Part shown: positions 8,888 to 18,605 of the stretch, in pieces
Layout of the letters: each line of letters begins with the position of its first letter
Position numbering within the stretch: the stretch's first letter is position 1
NCBI RefSeq assembly: GCF_003550065.1
Contig: NZ_QXDC01000002.1
Span: forward strand, 1,050,260-1,114,259
From: Hephaestia caeni
Lineage (GTDB): Bacteria > Pseudomonadota > Alphaproteobacteria > Sphingomonadales > Sphingomonadaceae
DNA length: 64,000 bases
Direction: 5' to 3'
Translations under genes and position numbers: made by a program
Notes under the pieces: model-generated
Seen by the model: the letters and a program-made list of their open reading frames with translations, nothing else
Told to the model about the DNA's origin: nothing
Databases searched by the model: none

Positions 8888-10077
8888 TCCATAAGCCTTT
8901 GTGTTCTCGATGGACGCTGAACCTCGGCGAGCGCGACCTCGTCGCTCACTCCATGACCGCGGGCGAGATAGTCCTGCGATCCCATTTCGTTGAGGCGCGA
9001 GATCGTCCGCTCGAACTCGAAGGCGTCGTCTGCCGCGCAATACAGCGCGTCGGGTTCGCGATCGGCGGAAGCCAGCAGCTTGACGCCATTTTCATAGAAG
9101 GCGTCGATCAGTGTCTTGAATCGCGCCGCTTCCGATTTCCGGTTTGCGTCGAGAACGGGGATCCCGACCAGGATCACGGTGTGATAGCGGTAGGCCAATG
9201 CAAGATAATCGGGAATGCCGCGCGGTTCGCCGCATAGCCGCTTGAATGAGAAGACGGCCACGCCTTTCAGCGACTTGGGCACGAACAGTTCTCGTCCGCC
9301 CTTGATTGCCAGTGTTTCGGAGGGAACATGCTCCCGGTCCTCGACCGGAAAATCGGTCAACCGGAAGAACGCCCGGCTCAGGGCTTCCGTCGCCGCATCG
9401 CCATTGGGCACGTGCCAGGTCTGGAACCCTCCAAGGCGCTGCATGCGATAGTCAGTCGGCCCATCCAGGGTGAGCACATCGAGCCGATCCTTGAGGAGCG
9501 CGATGAATGGCAGAAAATGTTCGCGGTTGAGGCCGTTCTTGTAGAGGTCCTGAGGCGGCCGGTTGGATGTAGCGACCACGGTAACGCCATGTCCGATGAT
9601 CCGGGTAAACAGCCTCGACAGGATCATCGCGTCAGCCGAATTGGTTACGATCATTTCGTCGAAGGCGATCAGCCGCGCTTCGGCCGCGATGGCATCGGCG
9701 ACCGGCAATATCGGATCGCCGGTCTCCTTGGCGCGTTCGGAGCGTAGCCGGTCATGCACCTCCTGCATGAACTCGTGGAAGTGGACGCGCCGTTTCCCGG
9801 CGATCTCGACGCAGTCGAAGAAGAGATCCATCAGCATCGATTTGCCGCGGCCGACCCCTCCCCAGAGATAGACTCCCCGCACGGGATCGGGTTTGCGCCT
9901 GACGAAACGCGACAGGAGGCCCTGACGGCGCGCCTGTGCTTCCAATTCCGCAACCGCCTTGCCGAAACGCAGAGCGACCTGCCGCTGGGCGTCGTCAGGG
10001 CGCAGCTGACCCGTTGAAATGGCGTTCACGTAACGCGTCAGGACTTTGCTCTGAGGCAAGACAAAGTTCTCCGGCAA
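8884..10077 (-). CDS. zapE: ZapE/AFG1-family ATPase
   Basis: A 397-residue AAA-like P-loop ATPase. It shows Walker A GGVGRGKSMLMDLFF, Walker B LIAFDEM and the FVRRKPDPVRGVYLWG lead-in typical of AFG1/ZapE. ZapE acts at the division ring in Escherichia coli under low oxygen or heat; AFG1 homologues assist respiratory-chain protein turnover. The first codon is TTG at 10077 without an obvious ribosome binding site, so the true start may be a little downstream. Followed directly by the coupled small ORF. Confidence 0.88.
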   Translation of the reverse strand: MPENFVLPQSKVLTRYVNAISTGQLRPDDAQRQVALRFGKAVAELEAQARRQGLLSRFVRRKPDPVRGVYLWGGVGRGKSMLMDLFFDCVEIAGKRRVHFHEFMQEVHDRLRSERAKETGDPILPVADAIAAEARLIAFDEMIVTNSADAMILSRLFTRIIGHGVTVVATSNRPPQDLYKNGLNREHFLPFIALLKDRLDVLTLDGPTDYRMQRLGGFQTWHVPNGDAATEALSRAFFRLTDFPVEDREHVPSETLAIKGGRELFVPKSLKGVAVFSFKRLCGEPRGIPDYLALAYRYHTVILVGIPVLDANRKSEAARFKTLIDAFYENGVKLLASADREPDALYCAADDAFEFERTISRLNEMGSQDYLARGHGVSDEVALAEVQRPSRTQRLME

Positions 10078-10162
10078 AAAGTTGAATTTGAGAAGTCGCG
10101 CATCGGCCCGACAGCCTCATACCCTGGTCAATCTCGAGACTGGCCACGGCCGAAGCTGAAGA

Positions 10163-10600
10163 TCATGTATCGGCGTCGTCCGGAATTGCTCCCGGGCGTT
10201 CCCTGCGAAACCCATGCATGCCGAACCACCACTGCAAGGCAATGATGGCTCCCTTGGCGGGCTGAAGCAGCCCGACCATCAGGAGCAACGCCAACGGAAG
10301 CAGGATCGCCATCAACATCGGCACGGACATTTCCGCGCGACTGGTCACGGCGATAATGAGCGGCGCCATCAGATGCCCCGTCACGAAGATCGAGACATAG
10401 GCCGGGAAATCATCAGCTTGCTGATGCGTCCAGTCCTGGCCGCATTGCGGGCAATGAGGGATCGGTTTCAGGAACCGCATGAACAGGCGCGCCTCGCCGC
10501 ACCGGGGGCATCGCCCGCGCAACCCGCGCAGGATCGCGGCCCAACCTGTGACCGGCAAGACAAGCTTGCCGGTTACCGATCCCTGTTCATGAGCGGGCAT
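10163..10600 (-). CDS. DUF983 family zinc-ribbon membrane protein
   Basis: About 145 residues. Residues near 20-60 contain two CxxC pairs, RCPRCGEARLF and HCPQCGQDW, which probably bind one zinc; two hydrophobic helices follow (VSIFVTGHLMAPLIIAV and LMAILLPLALLLMVGLL). This layout is DUF983, of unknown function. I chose the ATG at 10600 because the upstream ATG at 10654 adds an atypical leader overlapping the end of pckA. Neither start has a strong ribosome binding site. Confidence 0.75.
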   Translation of the reverse strand: MPAHEQGSVTGKLVLPVTGWAAILRGLRGRCPRCGEARLFMRFLKPIPHCPQCGQDWTHQQADDFPAYVSIFVTGHLMAPLIIAVTSRAEMSVPMLMAILLPLALLLMVGLLQPAKGAIIALQWWFGMHGFRRERPGAIPDDADT

Positions 10601-10646
10601 GGATTCTGGCTTTTCGTGAAACTTGTCAAAGGGGAACCGGATGAGG

Positions 10647-12449
<1,803 letters not shown>

Positions 12450-12453
12450 TTGC

Positions 12454-12570
12454 TCATCTCCGATCTGGAGGCTCGAAGGTCGCAGCCCTCAAGACCATCG
12501 GCTTTCTCAGACGCGGAAATACCTCACCCCGACAAAGCGCGTGTGATCGATTATCCGGTACAATGCACAT
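12454..12570 (-). CDS. Possible leader ORF upstream of pckA
   Basis: A 38-codon frame (begins [15 protein letters not shown]) with the best ribosome binding site of the locus, AGGAGGG at 12579-12585, nine bases before the ATG. It ends four bases before the ATG of the long pckA frame. It might be a leader peptide that couples pckA translation to something, or a remnant of an older gene start. I find no family resemblance. Confidence 0.3.
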   Translation of the reverse strand: MCIVPDNRSHALCRGEVFPRLRKPMVLRAATFEPPDRR

Positions 12571-12605
12571 ATACAACTCCCTCCTAATTTGTTAAGAGTG
12601 ATATT

Positions 12606-12622
12606 TGATGTATTAAACATCA
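12606..12622. promoter_or_regulatory. Palindromic operator candidate upstream of the XRE gene
   Basis: TGATGT (12606-12611) and ACATCA (12617-12622) are perfect six-base arms around ATTAA, ending ten bases before the start codon of the XRE-type regulator and facing pckA on the other side. Such a site would fit autoregulation by the adjacent regulator. Confidence 0.45.
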
Positions 12623-12632
12623 TGGAGCCAAC

Positions 12633-12947
12633 ATGATCACGTCGCAGCAAATGCGCGCCGCGCGCGCCCTCCTCGGACTTGATCAACGCCAGCTCGCCGC
12701 GCTGGCCGGCCTCTCCCTGCCGACCATCCAGCGCATGGAATCATGCGATGGCCAAGTGCGCGGTGTGGTCGACACGCTGGTCAAGGTGATCACCGCGCTG
12801 GAAGGCGCAGGCATCGAACTGCTGGGCGAGAATGCGCCCAGCACGGGCGTGGGCCGCGGTGTGCGTCTGCGCGAAACGACCGCGGGAAAGTCCGGCGGCC
12901 AGGGGCAGTCGCTTCTCTATGACAAGGCGGAGGAACCGGTCAGGTGA
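12633..12947 (+). CDS. XRE-family helix-turn-helix regulator
   Basis: A 104-residue protein with one Cro/C1-type helix-turn-helix in residues 4-60 (QMRAARALLGLDQRQLAALA, then LSLPTIQRME), followed by a glycine-rich tail without a recognisable effector domain. Small XRE proteins of this type are common next to SulP genes in sphingomonads, as far as I recall. Its stop overlaps the GTG of the SulP gene (GTGA), so the two are co-translated, and a palindrome just upstream may be its operator. Confidence 0.85.
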   Translation: MITSQQMRAARALLGLDQRQLAALAGLSLPTIQRMESCDGQVRGVVDTLVKVITALEGAGIELLGENAPSTGVGRGVRLRETTAGKSGGQGQSLLYDKAEEPVR

Positions 12948-14620
12948 GCGCGAAAGCCTATACGCCCAAGCTCATCACGACCTTGCGCGAAGGGTACACC
13001 GCTCAGACCTTCCGCGCCGACGCCATAGCGGGCCTGACGGTCGCGATCGTCGCGCTGCCTCTTGCCATGGCCCTGGGCATCGCCAGCGGCGCTTCTCCCG
13101 ACAAGGGGCTTGTCACGGCCGTGGTGGCGGGGTTCCTGATTTCCGCGCTCGGCGGATCGCGGGTCCAGGTCGGCGGACCCACGGGCGCCTTTGTCGTCGT
13201 CATTTTCAATGTTATCGCCCAGCACGGCTATGATGGGCTGCTGATCGCGACGCTCCTGGCAGGCATCATCCTCATTGCCGCCGGTGCGTTTCGCCTCGGG
13301 CAGATGATCAAATTCATCCCCCATCCGGTCGTCACCGGATTCACCGCGGGGATCGCCGTTATCATTGCCTCGAGTCAGGTGAAGGACTTCCTCGGGCTCT
13401 CGATGACCGAGGTCCCGGCTGAGTTCCTGCCCAAATGGCAGTCCTATCTCGCCGCTCTGCCGAGCACCAGTTGGGCAACTCTAGGCGTCGGGGTCGGAGC
13501 ACTTGCGACCATCATCGTGCTGCGCAAACTCGCGCCCAGACTGCCCGGGTTCCTGATCGCGGTCGTGGTAAGTTCCCTCGCCGTCGCTCTGCTCAAGCTC
13601 CCGGTCGACACTATCGGCTCCCGCTTCCCGGACATTCCTTCCGGCCTGCCGATGCCGTCCCTGCCGGAATTCACCTTCGCCAAGATCAATGCGGTGATGC
13701 CTTCGGCATTCACCATTGCATTTCTCGCCGGCATCGAAGCCCTGCTGTCGGCCGTCGTCGCCGATGGCATGGCCGGAACGCGGCATCGCTCCAACCAGGA
13801 ATTGATCGGCCAGGGCGTCGCCAATATCGGATCCGCCCTGTTCGGTGGGCTACCCGCGACGGGCGCGATTGCGCGTACCGCCACCAATATCCGCTCCGGG
13901 GCCAGAACCCCGGTTGCCGGAATCATGCATGCCGTGTTCCTTCTTCTGTTCATCCTGTTCGCCACGGACCTGATGGCATTCGTACCCATGGCCGCGCTTG
14001 CCGCGATCCTGTTCATGGTCGCCTGGGGCATGAGTGAATATGAGCGGTTCATTGCCTTGCTGCACATGCCCAACAGCGACCGGGCCGTGCTGCTACTGAC
14101 ATTCGGCCTGACGGTACTGGTGGATCTCACCGTCGCAATCGGCGTCGGCGTAACTCTGGCCTCGCTCCTCTTCATGGCCCGCATGAGCGAGGCTGTCGAG
14201 GTCGACAGCAGCGGCCGGCAGGACATCGATCTCGATTCCGAAGACGTTCACCAGCGCGACGCGTTGCCGGAGGGTGTCGAGGTGTTCCGGATCACCGGCC
14301 CGTTCTTCTTCGGCGTAGCAGGCGAACTGCTCGATACGCTGCGCCGCGTCGGTCAGTCGCCCAAAGTCATCATCCTGCGCATGCGGCTCGTTCCCCTGCT
14401 CGATGCAAGCGGCGTCCAGGCGCTCGAACAGTTCATCGAACAAGCGCGCGTCGCCGGCGCAACGGTCGTGTTGTCCGGCGTGCAGCCGCAACCGAAGTCG
14501 ATGCTTGCGCGCGTTCACCTGGAAGCTGGTTCGGACAAGCTTTTCTATGCCGCGGACTTCGCCAGCGCCCAGTCGCTCGCGGTCAGCTTGCTCGAAGCGC
14601 CCAAAACTCAGCCGCACTGA
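12944..14620 (+). CDS. SulP-family inorganic anion transporter with STAS domain
   Basis: A 558-residue inner-membrane protein: about 10-14 helices in residues 20-420 with the SulP block ADAIAGLTVAIVALPLAMA and a C-terminal STAS domain from about 440 (EVFRITGPFFFGVAGELL, then LRLV-type LDASG). SulP proteins carry sulfate, bicarbonate or other anions, usually with H+ or Na+; the substrate here cannot be read from sequence. The start is GTG at 12944, overlapping the regulator's stop. Confidence 0.88.
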   Translation: MSAKAYTPKLITTLREGYTAQTFRADAIAGLTVAIVALPLAMALGIASGASPDKGLVTAVVAGFLISALGGSRVQVGGPTGAFVVVIFNVIAQHGYDGLLIATLLAGIILIAAGAFRLGQMIKFIPHPVVTGFTAGIAVIIASSQVKDFLGLSMTEVPAEFLPKWQSYLAALPSTSWATLGVGVGALATIIVLRKLAPRLPGFLIAVVVSSLAVALLKLPVDTIGSRFPDIPSGLPMPSLPEFTFAKINAVMPSAFTIAFLAGIEALLSAVVADGMAGTRHRSNQELIGQGVANIGSALFGGLPATGAIARTATNIRSGARTPVAGIMHAVFLLLFILFATDLMAFVPMAALAAILFMVAWGMSEYERFIALLHMPNSDRAVLLLTFGLTVLVDLTVAIGVGVTLASLLFMARMSEAVEVDSSGRQDIDLDSEDVHQRDALPEGVEVFRITGPFFFGVAGELLDTLRRVGQSPKVIILRMRLVPLLDASGVQALEQFIEQARVAGATVVLSGVQPQPKSMLARVHLEAGSDKLFYAADFASAQSLAVSLLEAPKTQPH

Positions 14621-14672
14621 TCGGCGCACCCTGCTGCGGTTCGGGCGAACATATTGTCGAAAGGAAGGAAAT

Positions 14673-15869
14673 TTGAACGACGTCGTGATCCTGTCGGGTG
14701 TGCGCACCGCTATCGGGGATTTTGGAGGCAGCCTTAAGGACGTCGCGCCGTGGGAGCTTGGCCGCATCGTCATTGCCGAAGCCATCAAGCGGGCCGGAAT
14801 CGAACCAGGCCATGTCGAGCATGTTGTCCTTGGCCAGGTCATTCAAAGCGAACCCAGCGATGCATATGTCTCGCGAATTGCCGCTATCGCGGCGGGGATT
14901 CCCGATCGGACCCCGGCGCTCACCCTGAACCGCCTTTGCGGATCGAGTGTGCAGGCGATTATTTCCGCCGCCCAAATGATCGCATTGGCCGAGTGTGACA
15001 TCGCCGTTGCTGGCGGTGTCGAGAGCATGAGCCAATCCCCACACGTTCTCAAGGGCCTGCGCTGGGGGCGCAGGATGGGCGATGAAATGATGATCGACGC
15101 GATGAACGCGACGCTGAGCGATCCGTTCGGTGCAGGTCACATGGGGGTCACTGCCGAGAACGTTGCCGAACGTCATGGCATCACCCGGGCCGAGCAGGAC
15201 GCGCTGGCGGCCGAAAGCCATCGCCGGGCAGCAAGAGCACAGCAGGAAGACCGTTTTCGCGAGCAGATCGTTTCCGTCGAGGTCAAGGGCCGTAGCGGCA
15301 CCTTTATGTTCGAGGCCGACGAGCATGTGCGCACCGACGTTTCCAGCGAAGGCCTCGGCGCACTCACGCCCATCTTCCGCAAGGATGGCGGGACCGTAAC
15401 GGCGGGCAACGCCAGCGGCATCAACGACGCTGGCGCGGCTCTGGTGCTGGCTTCCGCCGCCGCCGCCGAGAGACACGGCCTGACACCCCGCGCCAGGGTT
15501 GTAAGCTGGGGACATGCCGGTGTTGCCCCCGAAGTGATGGGGCTCGGTCCCGTCGAAGCCGTGCCCATCGCCCTCAAGCGGGCCGGACTATCGCTTGACG
15601 ACATCGACGTGATCGAGGCGAACGAGGCTTTTGCCGCGCAGGCTTGCGCGGTCGCCAAACTGCTCGATTTCCCGCCCGAGAAGGTCAATCCCAATGGCAG
15701 CGGCATTGGACTTGGGCATCCCGTCGGGGCAACCGGCGCCATCATCACCATCAAGGCGCTTTACGAGCTCGAGCGTATTGGCGGCCGCTACGGGCTTGTG
15801 ACCATGTGCATTGGCGGCGGACAAGGCATTGCACTCGTGATCGAGCGATTGCCGAGCCAGGATGCGTAA
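14673..15869 (+). CDS. Acetyl-CoA acetyltransferase (thiolase)
   Basis: A 398-residue thiolase II-type protein. The nucleophile is Cys89 in LNRLCGSSVQA, the general-base pair is in NEAFAAQA and GIGLGHPVGATGA, and the second cysteine in CIGGGQG. It condenses two acetyl-CoA (biosynthetic, toward ketone bodies or PHB) or cleaves acetoacetyl-CoA. No phaB or phaC is nearby. The start is the TTG at 14673 after AAGGAAGG; upstream in-frame sequence lies inside the SulP gene in another frame and is not part of it. Confidence 0.88.
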   Translation: MNDVVILSGVRTAIGDFGGSLKDVAPWELGRIVIAEAIKRAGIEPGHVEHVVLGQVIQSEPSDAYVSRIAAIAAGIPDRTPALTLNRLCGSSVQAIISAAQMIALAECDIAVAGGVESMSQSPHVLKGLRWGRRMGDEMMIDAMNATLSDPFGAGHMGVTAENVAERHGITRAEQDALAAESHRRAARAQQEDRFREQIVSVEVKGRSGTFMFEADEHVRTDVSSEGLGALTPIFRKDGGTVTAGNASGINDAGAALVLASAAAAERHGLTPRARVVSWGHAGVAPEVMGLGPVEAVPIALKRAGLSLDDIDVIEANEAFAAQACAVAKLLDFPPEKVNPNGSGIGLGHPVGATGAIITIKALYELERIGGRYGLVTMCIGGGQGIALVIERLPSQDA

Positions 15870-15878
15870 GAGGCGAGC

Positions 15879-16571
15879 ATGAGCGAACCGGATCGGACAG
15901 GCAGACGGCCCAGCTCCCTGGATATCGGCAGAGCGCAGCGCGCGCTGGTCCAACTGGCCGCCATGCTGGCGGCCCTTGCCGGCGCGATCAATGCAGCCGG
16001 CTTTCTGGCATTCGGGCACGTCTTCCTTGCCTCGCCCGAGGCCAACGCCACTGTTCTGGGCACGAGCCTTCCCGGTGGCTTTGGTATCACGAAATTTGTG
16101 GGCGGAATGATCTTCAGCTTCGTGGGGGGTGTGGTCCTCACGACCTTGATTACGCACTGGCTAGGCCGGTACCGGCGCACAATCGCGCTCGTTTGTACCG
16201 CAATCGCGTTGGCCGCCGCCTATCTGACATTCCTCTCGCATCTGGCGATCATCCCGGCCGTGCTGATCGCGATGGCCATGGGTAGTGCTCATTGCACTTT
16301 TGAGAGGGATGATCCCGACCTGCAGGAGGCTATTTCGCCCTCCACGCAGGTCGTGCGGTTCGGGGAGGCATTGGCCGGCGGACGGCATCACGCGAACTAT
16401 CGCCAGCTTGGCTTGCATGCATCCTTTTGGCTGGTCTTCCTTATTGGCGGGCTTGCAGGCGCTGTTGCGTGGATCACGCTCGACGCCAGAGCCTTTGCCG
16501 TGGCTGCCCTCGTCGCCGCATTGCTGGCAATGCGCGCCTGGCTGATTGAACGCGATCTGTTCGGTGCCTGA
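15879..16571 (+). CDS. DUF1275 (YoaK-like) membrane protein
   Basis: A 230-residue protein with about six hydrophobic helices. The blocks LAGAINAAGFLAFGHVF and AMAMGSAHCTFERDD match the DUF1275 pattern. Function of the family is unknown. It begins nine bases after the thiolase stop and is probably co-transcribed with it. The call rests on pattern only. Confidence 0.7.
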   Translation: MSEPDRTGRRPSSLDIGRAQRALVQLAAMLAALAGAINAAGFLAFGHVFLASPEANATVLGTSLPGGFGITKFVGGMIFSFVGGVVLTTLITHWLGRYRRTIALVCTAIALAAAYLTFLSHLAIIPAVLIAMAMGSAHCTFERDDPDLQEAISPSTQVVRFGEALAGGRHHANYRQLGLHASFWLVFLIGGLAGAVAWITLDARAFAVAALVAALLAMRAWLIERDLFGA

Positions 16572-16599
16572 CGCACATTCCTGACCGATGGAGAACTCC

Positions 16600-16905
16600 A
16601 TGAGCGAAGATGAATATGTCTACGATGAAGAATCCGGTGAATGGATGGCTGCATCCGAACTGAAGGAACGGCGCGCCACCGCGGACCGGATCGAAGTCCG
16701 CGATGCCGTGGGCAACCTGCTTGCCGACGGCGACCAGGTCACGTTGATCAAGGATCTGGTCGTCAAGGGCGCCGGCCAGACTCTGAGGCGGGGAACGCTG
16801 ATAAAGTCGATCCGCCTCACGGATGACCCGCAGGAAATCGACTGCCGGTATGAAGGCATCAAAGGTTTGGTGCTTCGTGCGGAATTTGTCCGCAAGCGCA
16901 GCTGA
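16600..16905 (+). CDS. PhnA/YjdM C-terminal-domain protein
   Basis: A 101-residue protein. Residues from about 35 match the YjdM/PhnA C-terminal domain: DAVGNLLADGDQVTLIKDL followed by GTLIKSIRLTDD and a final EFVRKRS. The usual N-terminal zinc ribbon is replaced by an acidic leader (DEYVYDEESGEW). Despite the name, YjdM is not a phosphonate lyase and its role is unclear. I use the ATG at 16600, which has GGAG six bases upstream, not the ATG at 16588. Confidence 0.75.
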   Translation: MSEDEYVYDEESGEWMAASELKERRATADRIEVRDAVGNLLADGDQVTLIKDLVVKGAGQTLRRGTLIKSIRLTDDPQEIDCRYEGIKGLVLRAEFVRKRS

Positions 16906-16937
16906 CCGGTTATTGCGGTTGTTCGGCGCAAAGCTTC

Positions 16938-16951
16938 TTGAGAAGGATCAA
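16938..16951 (+). promoter_or_regulatory. FNR/FixK-like half-site pair upstream of the b561-type gene
   Basis: The 14-mer TTGAGAAGGATCAA has the TTGA-N6-TCAA outline of an FNR/CRP-type site and lies 50 bases before the ATG at 17002. No Fnr or FixK gene is in the window, so a regulator would have to act from elsewhere. Confidence 0.35.
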
Positions 16952-17001
16952 GGCATTTTTCTCATCTCGCTGGCAATATGAAAATTGATGGGAGGTTCGC
17001 C

Positions 17002-17550
17002 ATGAGTACAACCGATATCCCTAACCGCTTCTCTTCCCTGTCGATCACTCTGCACTGGCTCATGGTGCTGCTGATCTCGGTCGTTTACGCTACCATTCTC
17101 CTGCGGGAGAACTATCCCAAGGGAACCGACATCCGCGAGGGGCTGAAAACCTGGCATTTCATACTCGGACTCACCGTTCTGGCGCTGGCGATCATCCGCC
17201 TGCTGGCACGCCTCAGCCAGCGCACCCCCCCGATCACGCCGGAACCGCCGTCATGGCAGACGCTTTTAGCCAATGCGACGCATCTCGCACTCTACGCGTT
17301 CATGCTGGCGATGCCCTTGGCGGGCTGGGTGATCCTGAGTGCGTCGGGCAAGCCGATTCCATTCTTCGGTCTGGATCTGCCGGCTCTTGTCGGCCAGAGC
17401 AAAGCCCTGGCGGGACAGATGAAGGATTGGCACGAGACAGTCGGGACCATCGGATATTTCCTGATCGGCTTTCACGCCCTTGCCGCTCTCTTCCATCATT
17501 ACATCGTCAAGGATGATACCTTGCGCCGAATGCTGCCGGGCCGAACCTGA
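17002..17550 (+). CDS. Cytochrome b561-type membrane protein
   Basis: A 182-residue protein with four predicted helices and histidines placed as in bacterial b561: SITLHWLMVLL, TWHFILGLTVL, MKDWHETVGTIGYF and GFHALAALFHH. It would bind two b hemes in the inner membrane and pass electrons, often from quinol to superoxide or a periplasmic partner. GGGAGG stands eight bases before the ATG at 17002; the ATG at 16978 lacks one. Confidence 0.85.
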   Translation: MSTTDIPNRFSSLSITLHWLMVLLISVVYATILLRENYPKGTDIREGLKTWHFILGLTVLALAIIRLLARLSQRTPPITPEPPSWQTLLANATHLALYAFMLAMPLAGWVILSASGKPIPFFGLDLPALVGQSKALAGQMKDWHETVGTIGYFLIGFHALAALFHHYIVKDDTLRRMLPGRT

Positions 17551-17646
17551 TGGCAAAGCACTCTGGCGATCACGGCGCCGCTGAGCGGTAGGCGACAGCT
17601 GCCGCAGCGCTGTAAAATCGGGCCAGCGCAAGCGCGCGCAAGATCG

Positions 17647-18273
17647 TCATGGGTGCAGACCTCGCTGCGCGCCCTCCCCGCCTTTGATCGCACGCGCCAG
17701 GGCTGCCTCCTCCCACCGGATCGAAAAGGCGCCCCGAAGCTGGCCGGAAGCAAAACCCGTCGCCTGATCTGCGGGATAATGCGCGCGGATCGCCGCCATC
17801 ACCTCCGGGGCGACATTCTCGCCATGGCAAGCGAGGCACATGGGCATGGTCGGTATGGCGCGCATATAGCGATATTGCCCGCCCTCATACGCCGACCAGC
17901 GCCTGGGCTTGCCGTCGACGCCAAACGGCGCGGCGGCCCAGCTCTCCATGACGCGGCGTTCGGTAGCGTCAGGACTGGCAGCGGGATTACGCGTGCGCAG
18001 CGCCGTGCGCCGGACGGTCGCTCCGCTTTCCTCGGAGATCTGCGCGGCGAGCGCGGGCGCTATGCTCGAACAGACGCTGATCGCGCCTTGCGGACCATCC
18101 GCCGCCATCGCGGCGGTCAGCGCGCTCAATAATTCCTTCTGGAAGCGGTCGGCCAGGATATCGGAGCGCGCTTGTGCCTCCTGCACCATCACCGCCGGAT
18201 CCGACGGCGGCTCATTCGAGGCGCAAGCCCCGAGAGAGACCATGGACAGGAGCGGAAGGACGGCGCGTCGCAT
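17647..18273 (-). CDS. Tll0287-like (DUF3365) heme-binding lipoprotein
   Basis: A 208-residue protein with a lipoprotein signal (LGAC lipobox, Cys17) and a sensor-like domain with one c-type heme motif, MCLACHGENV, near residue 141. Tll0287-like domains are PAS-related and bind heme c in the periplasm. It lies eight bases after the ArsR gene at the end of the sulfide/efflux operon, which suggests a redox or gas-related role; that is inference. Confidence 0.7.
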   Translation of the reverse strand: MRRAVLPLLSMVSLGACASNEPPSDPAVMVQEAQARSDILADRFQKELLSALTAAMAADGPQGAISVCSSIAPALAAQISEESGATVRRTALRTRNPAASPDATERRVMESWAAAPFGVDGKPRRWSAYEGGQYRYMRAIPTMPMCLACHGENVAPEVMAAIRAHYPADQATGFASGQLRGAFSIRWEEAALARAIKGGEGAQRGLHP

Positions 18274-18281
18274 CGGATTTC

Positions 18282-18605
18282 TCAGGATTGTCCAGCACCG
18301 GGACCGAAGCGATCGCAGAGCATGTCGATCAACTTGCGGACGTCGCTGTCAGCAAGGCTGTAGTAGATCGTCGTCGCCTCGCGCCGGGTCTTGACCAGAC
18401 CCCCTTCTCGCAATTTCCCCAGATGCTGGGACACGCTGGATTGCGATTGCCCGCACAACTCCACCATCTCCCCGACGGAGAATTCGCCCTGGGTCAGCCG
18501 GCACAGGATCAGCAGACGCTGTTCATTGGCCAGCAGCTTCAGCACGCTCGCCGCATGGGCGGCGTGCTCGGCGAGTTGTGCAAGGGGCGTCTCAAGCGGC
18601 ATCAT
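18282..18605 (-). CDS. ArsR-family repressor, BigR/SqrR-like
   Basis: A 107-residue winged-helix protein: LANEQRLLILCRLTQGEFSV, then recognition helix SQSSVSQHLGKLREGGLV and wing TRREATTIYYSL. BigR and SqrR sense persulfides by a disulfide between two cysteines about 66 residues apart. Here Cys35 sits at the expected first position and Cys97 is 62 residues later, about one helical turn earlier than usual; Cys51 is extra. Genomic context (SQR, rhodanese) supports sulfide or persulfide sensing. The ATG at 18605 overlaps the RND stop. Confidence 0.8.
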   Translation of the reverse strand: MMPLETPLAQLAEHAAHAASVLKLLANEQRLLILCRLTQGEFSVGEMVELCGQSQSSVSQHLGKLREGGLVKTRREATTIYYSLADSDVRKLIDMLCDRFGPGAGQS

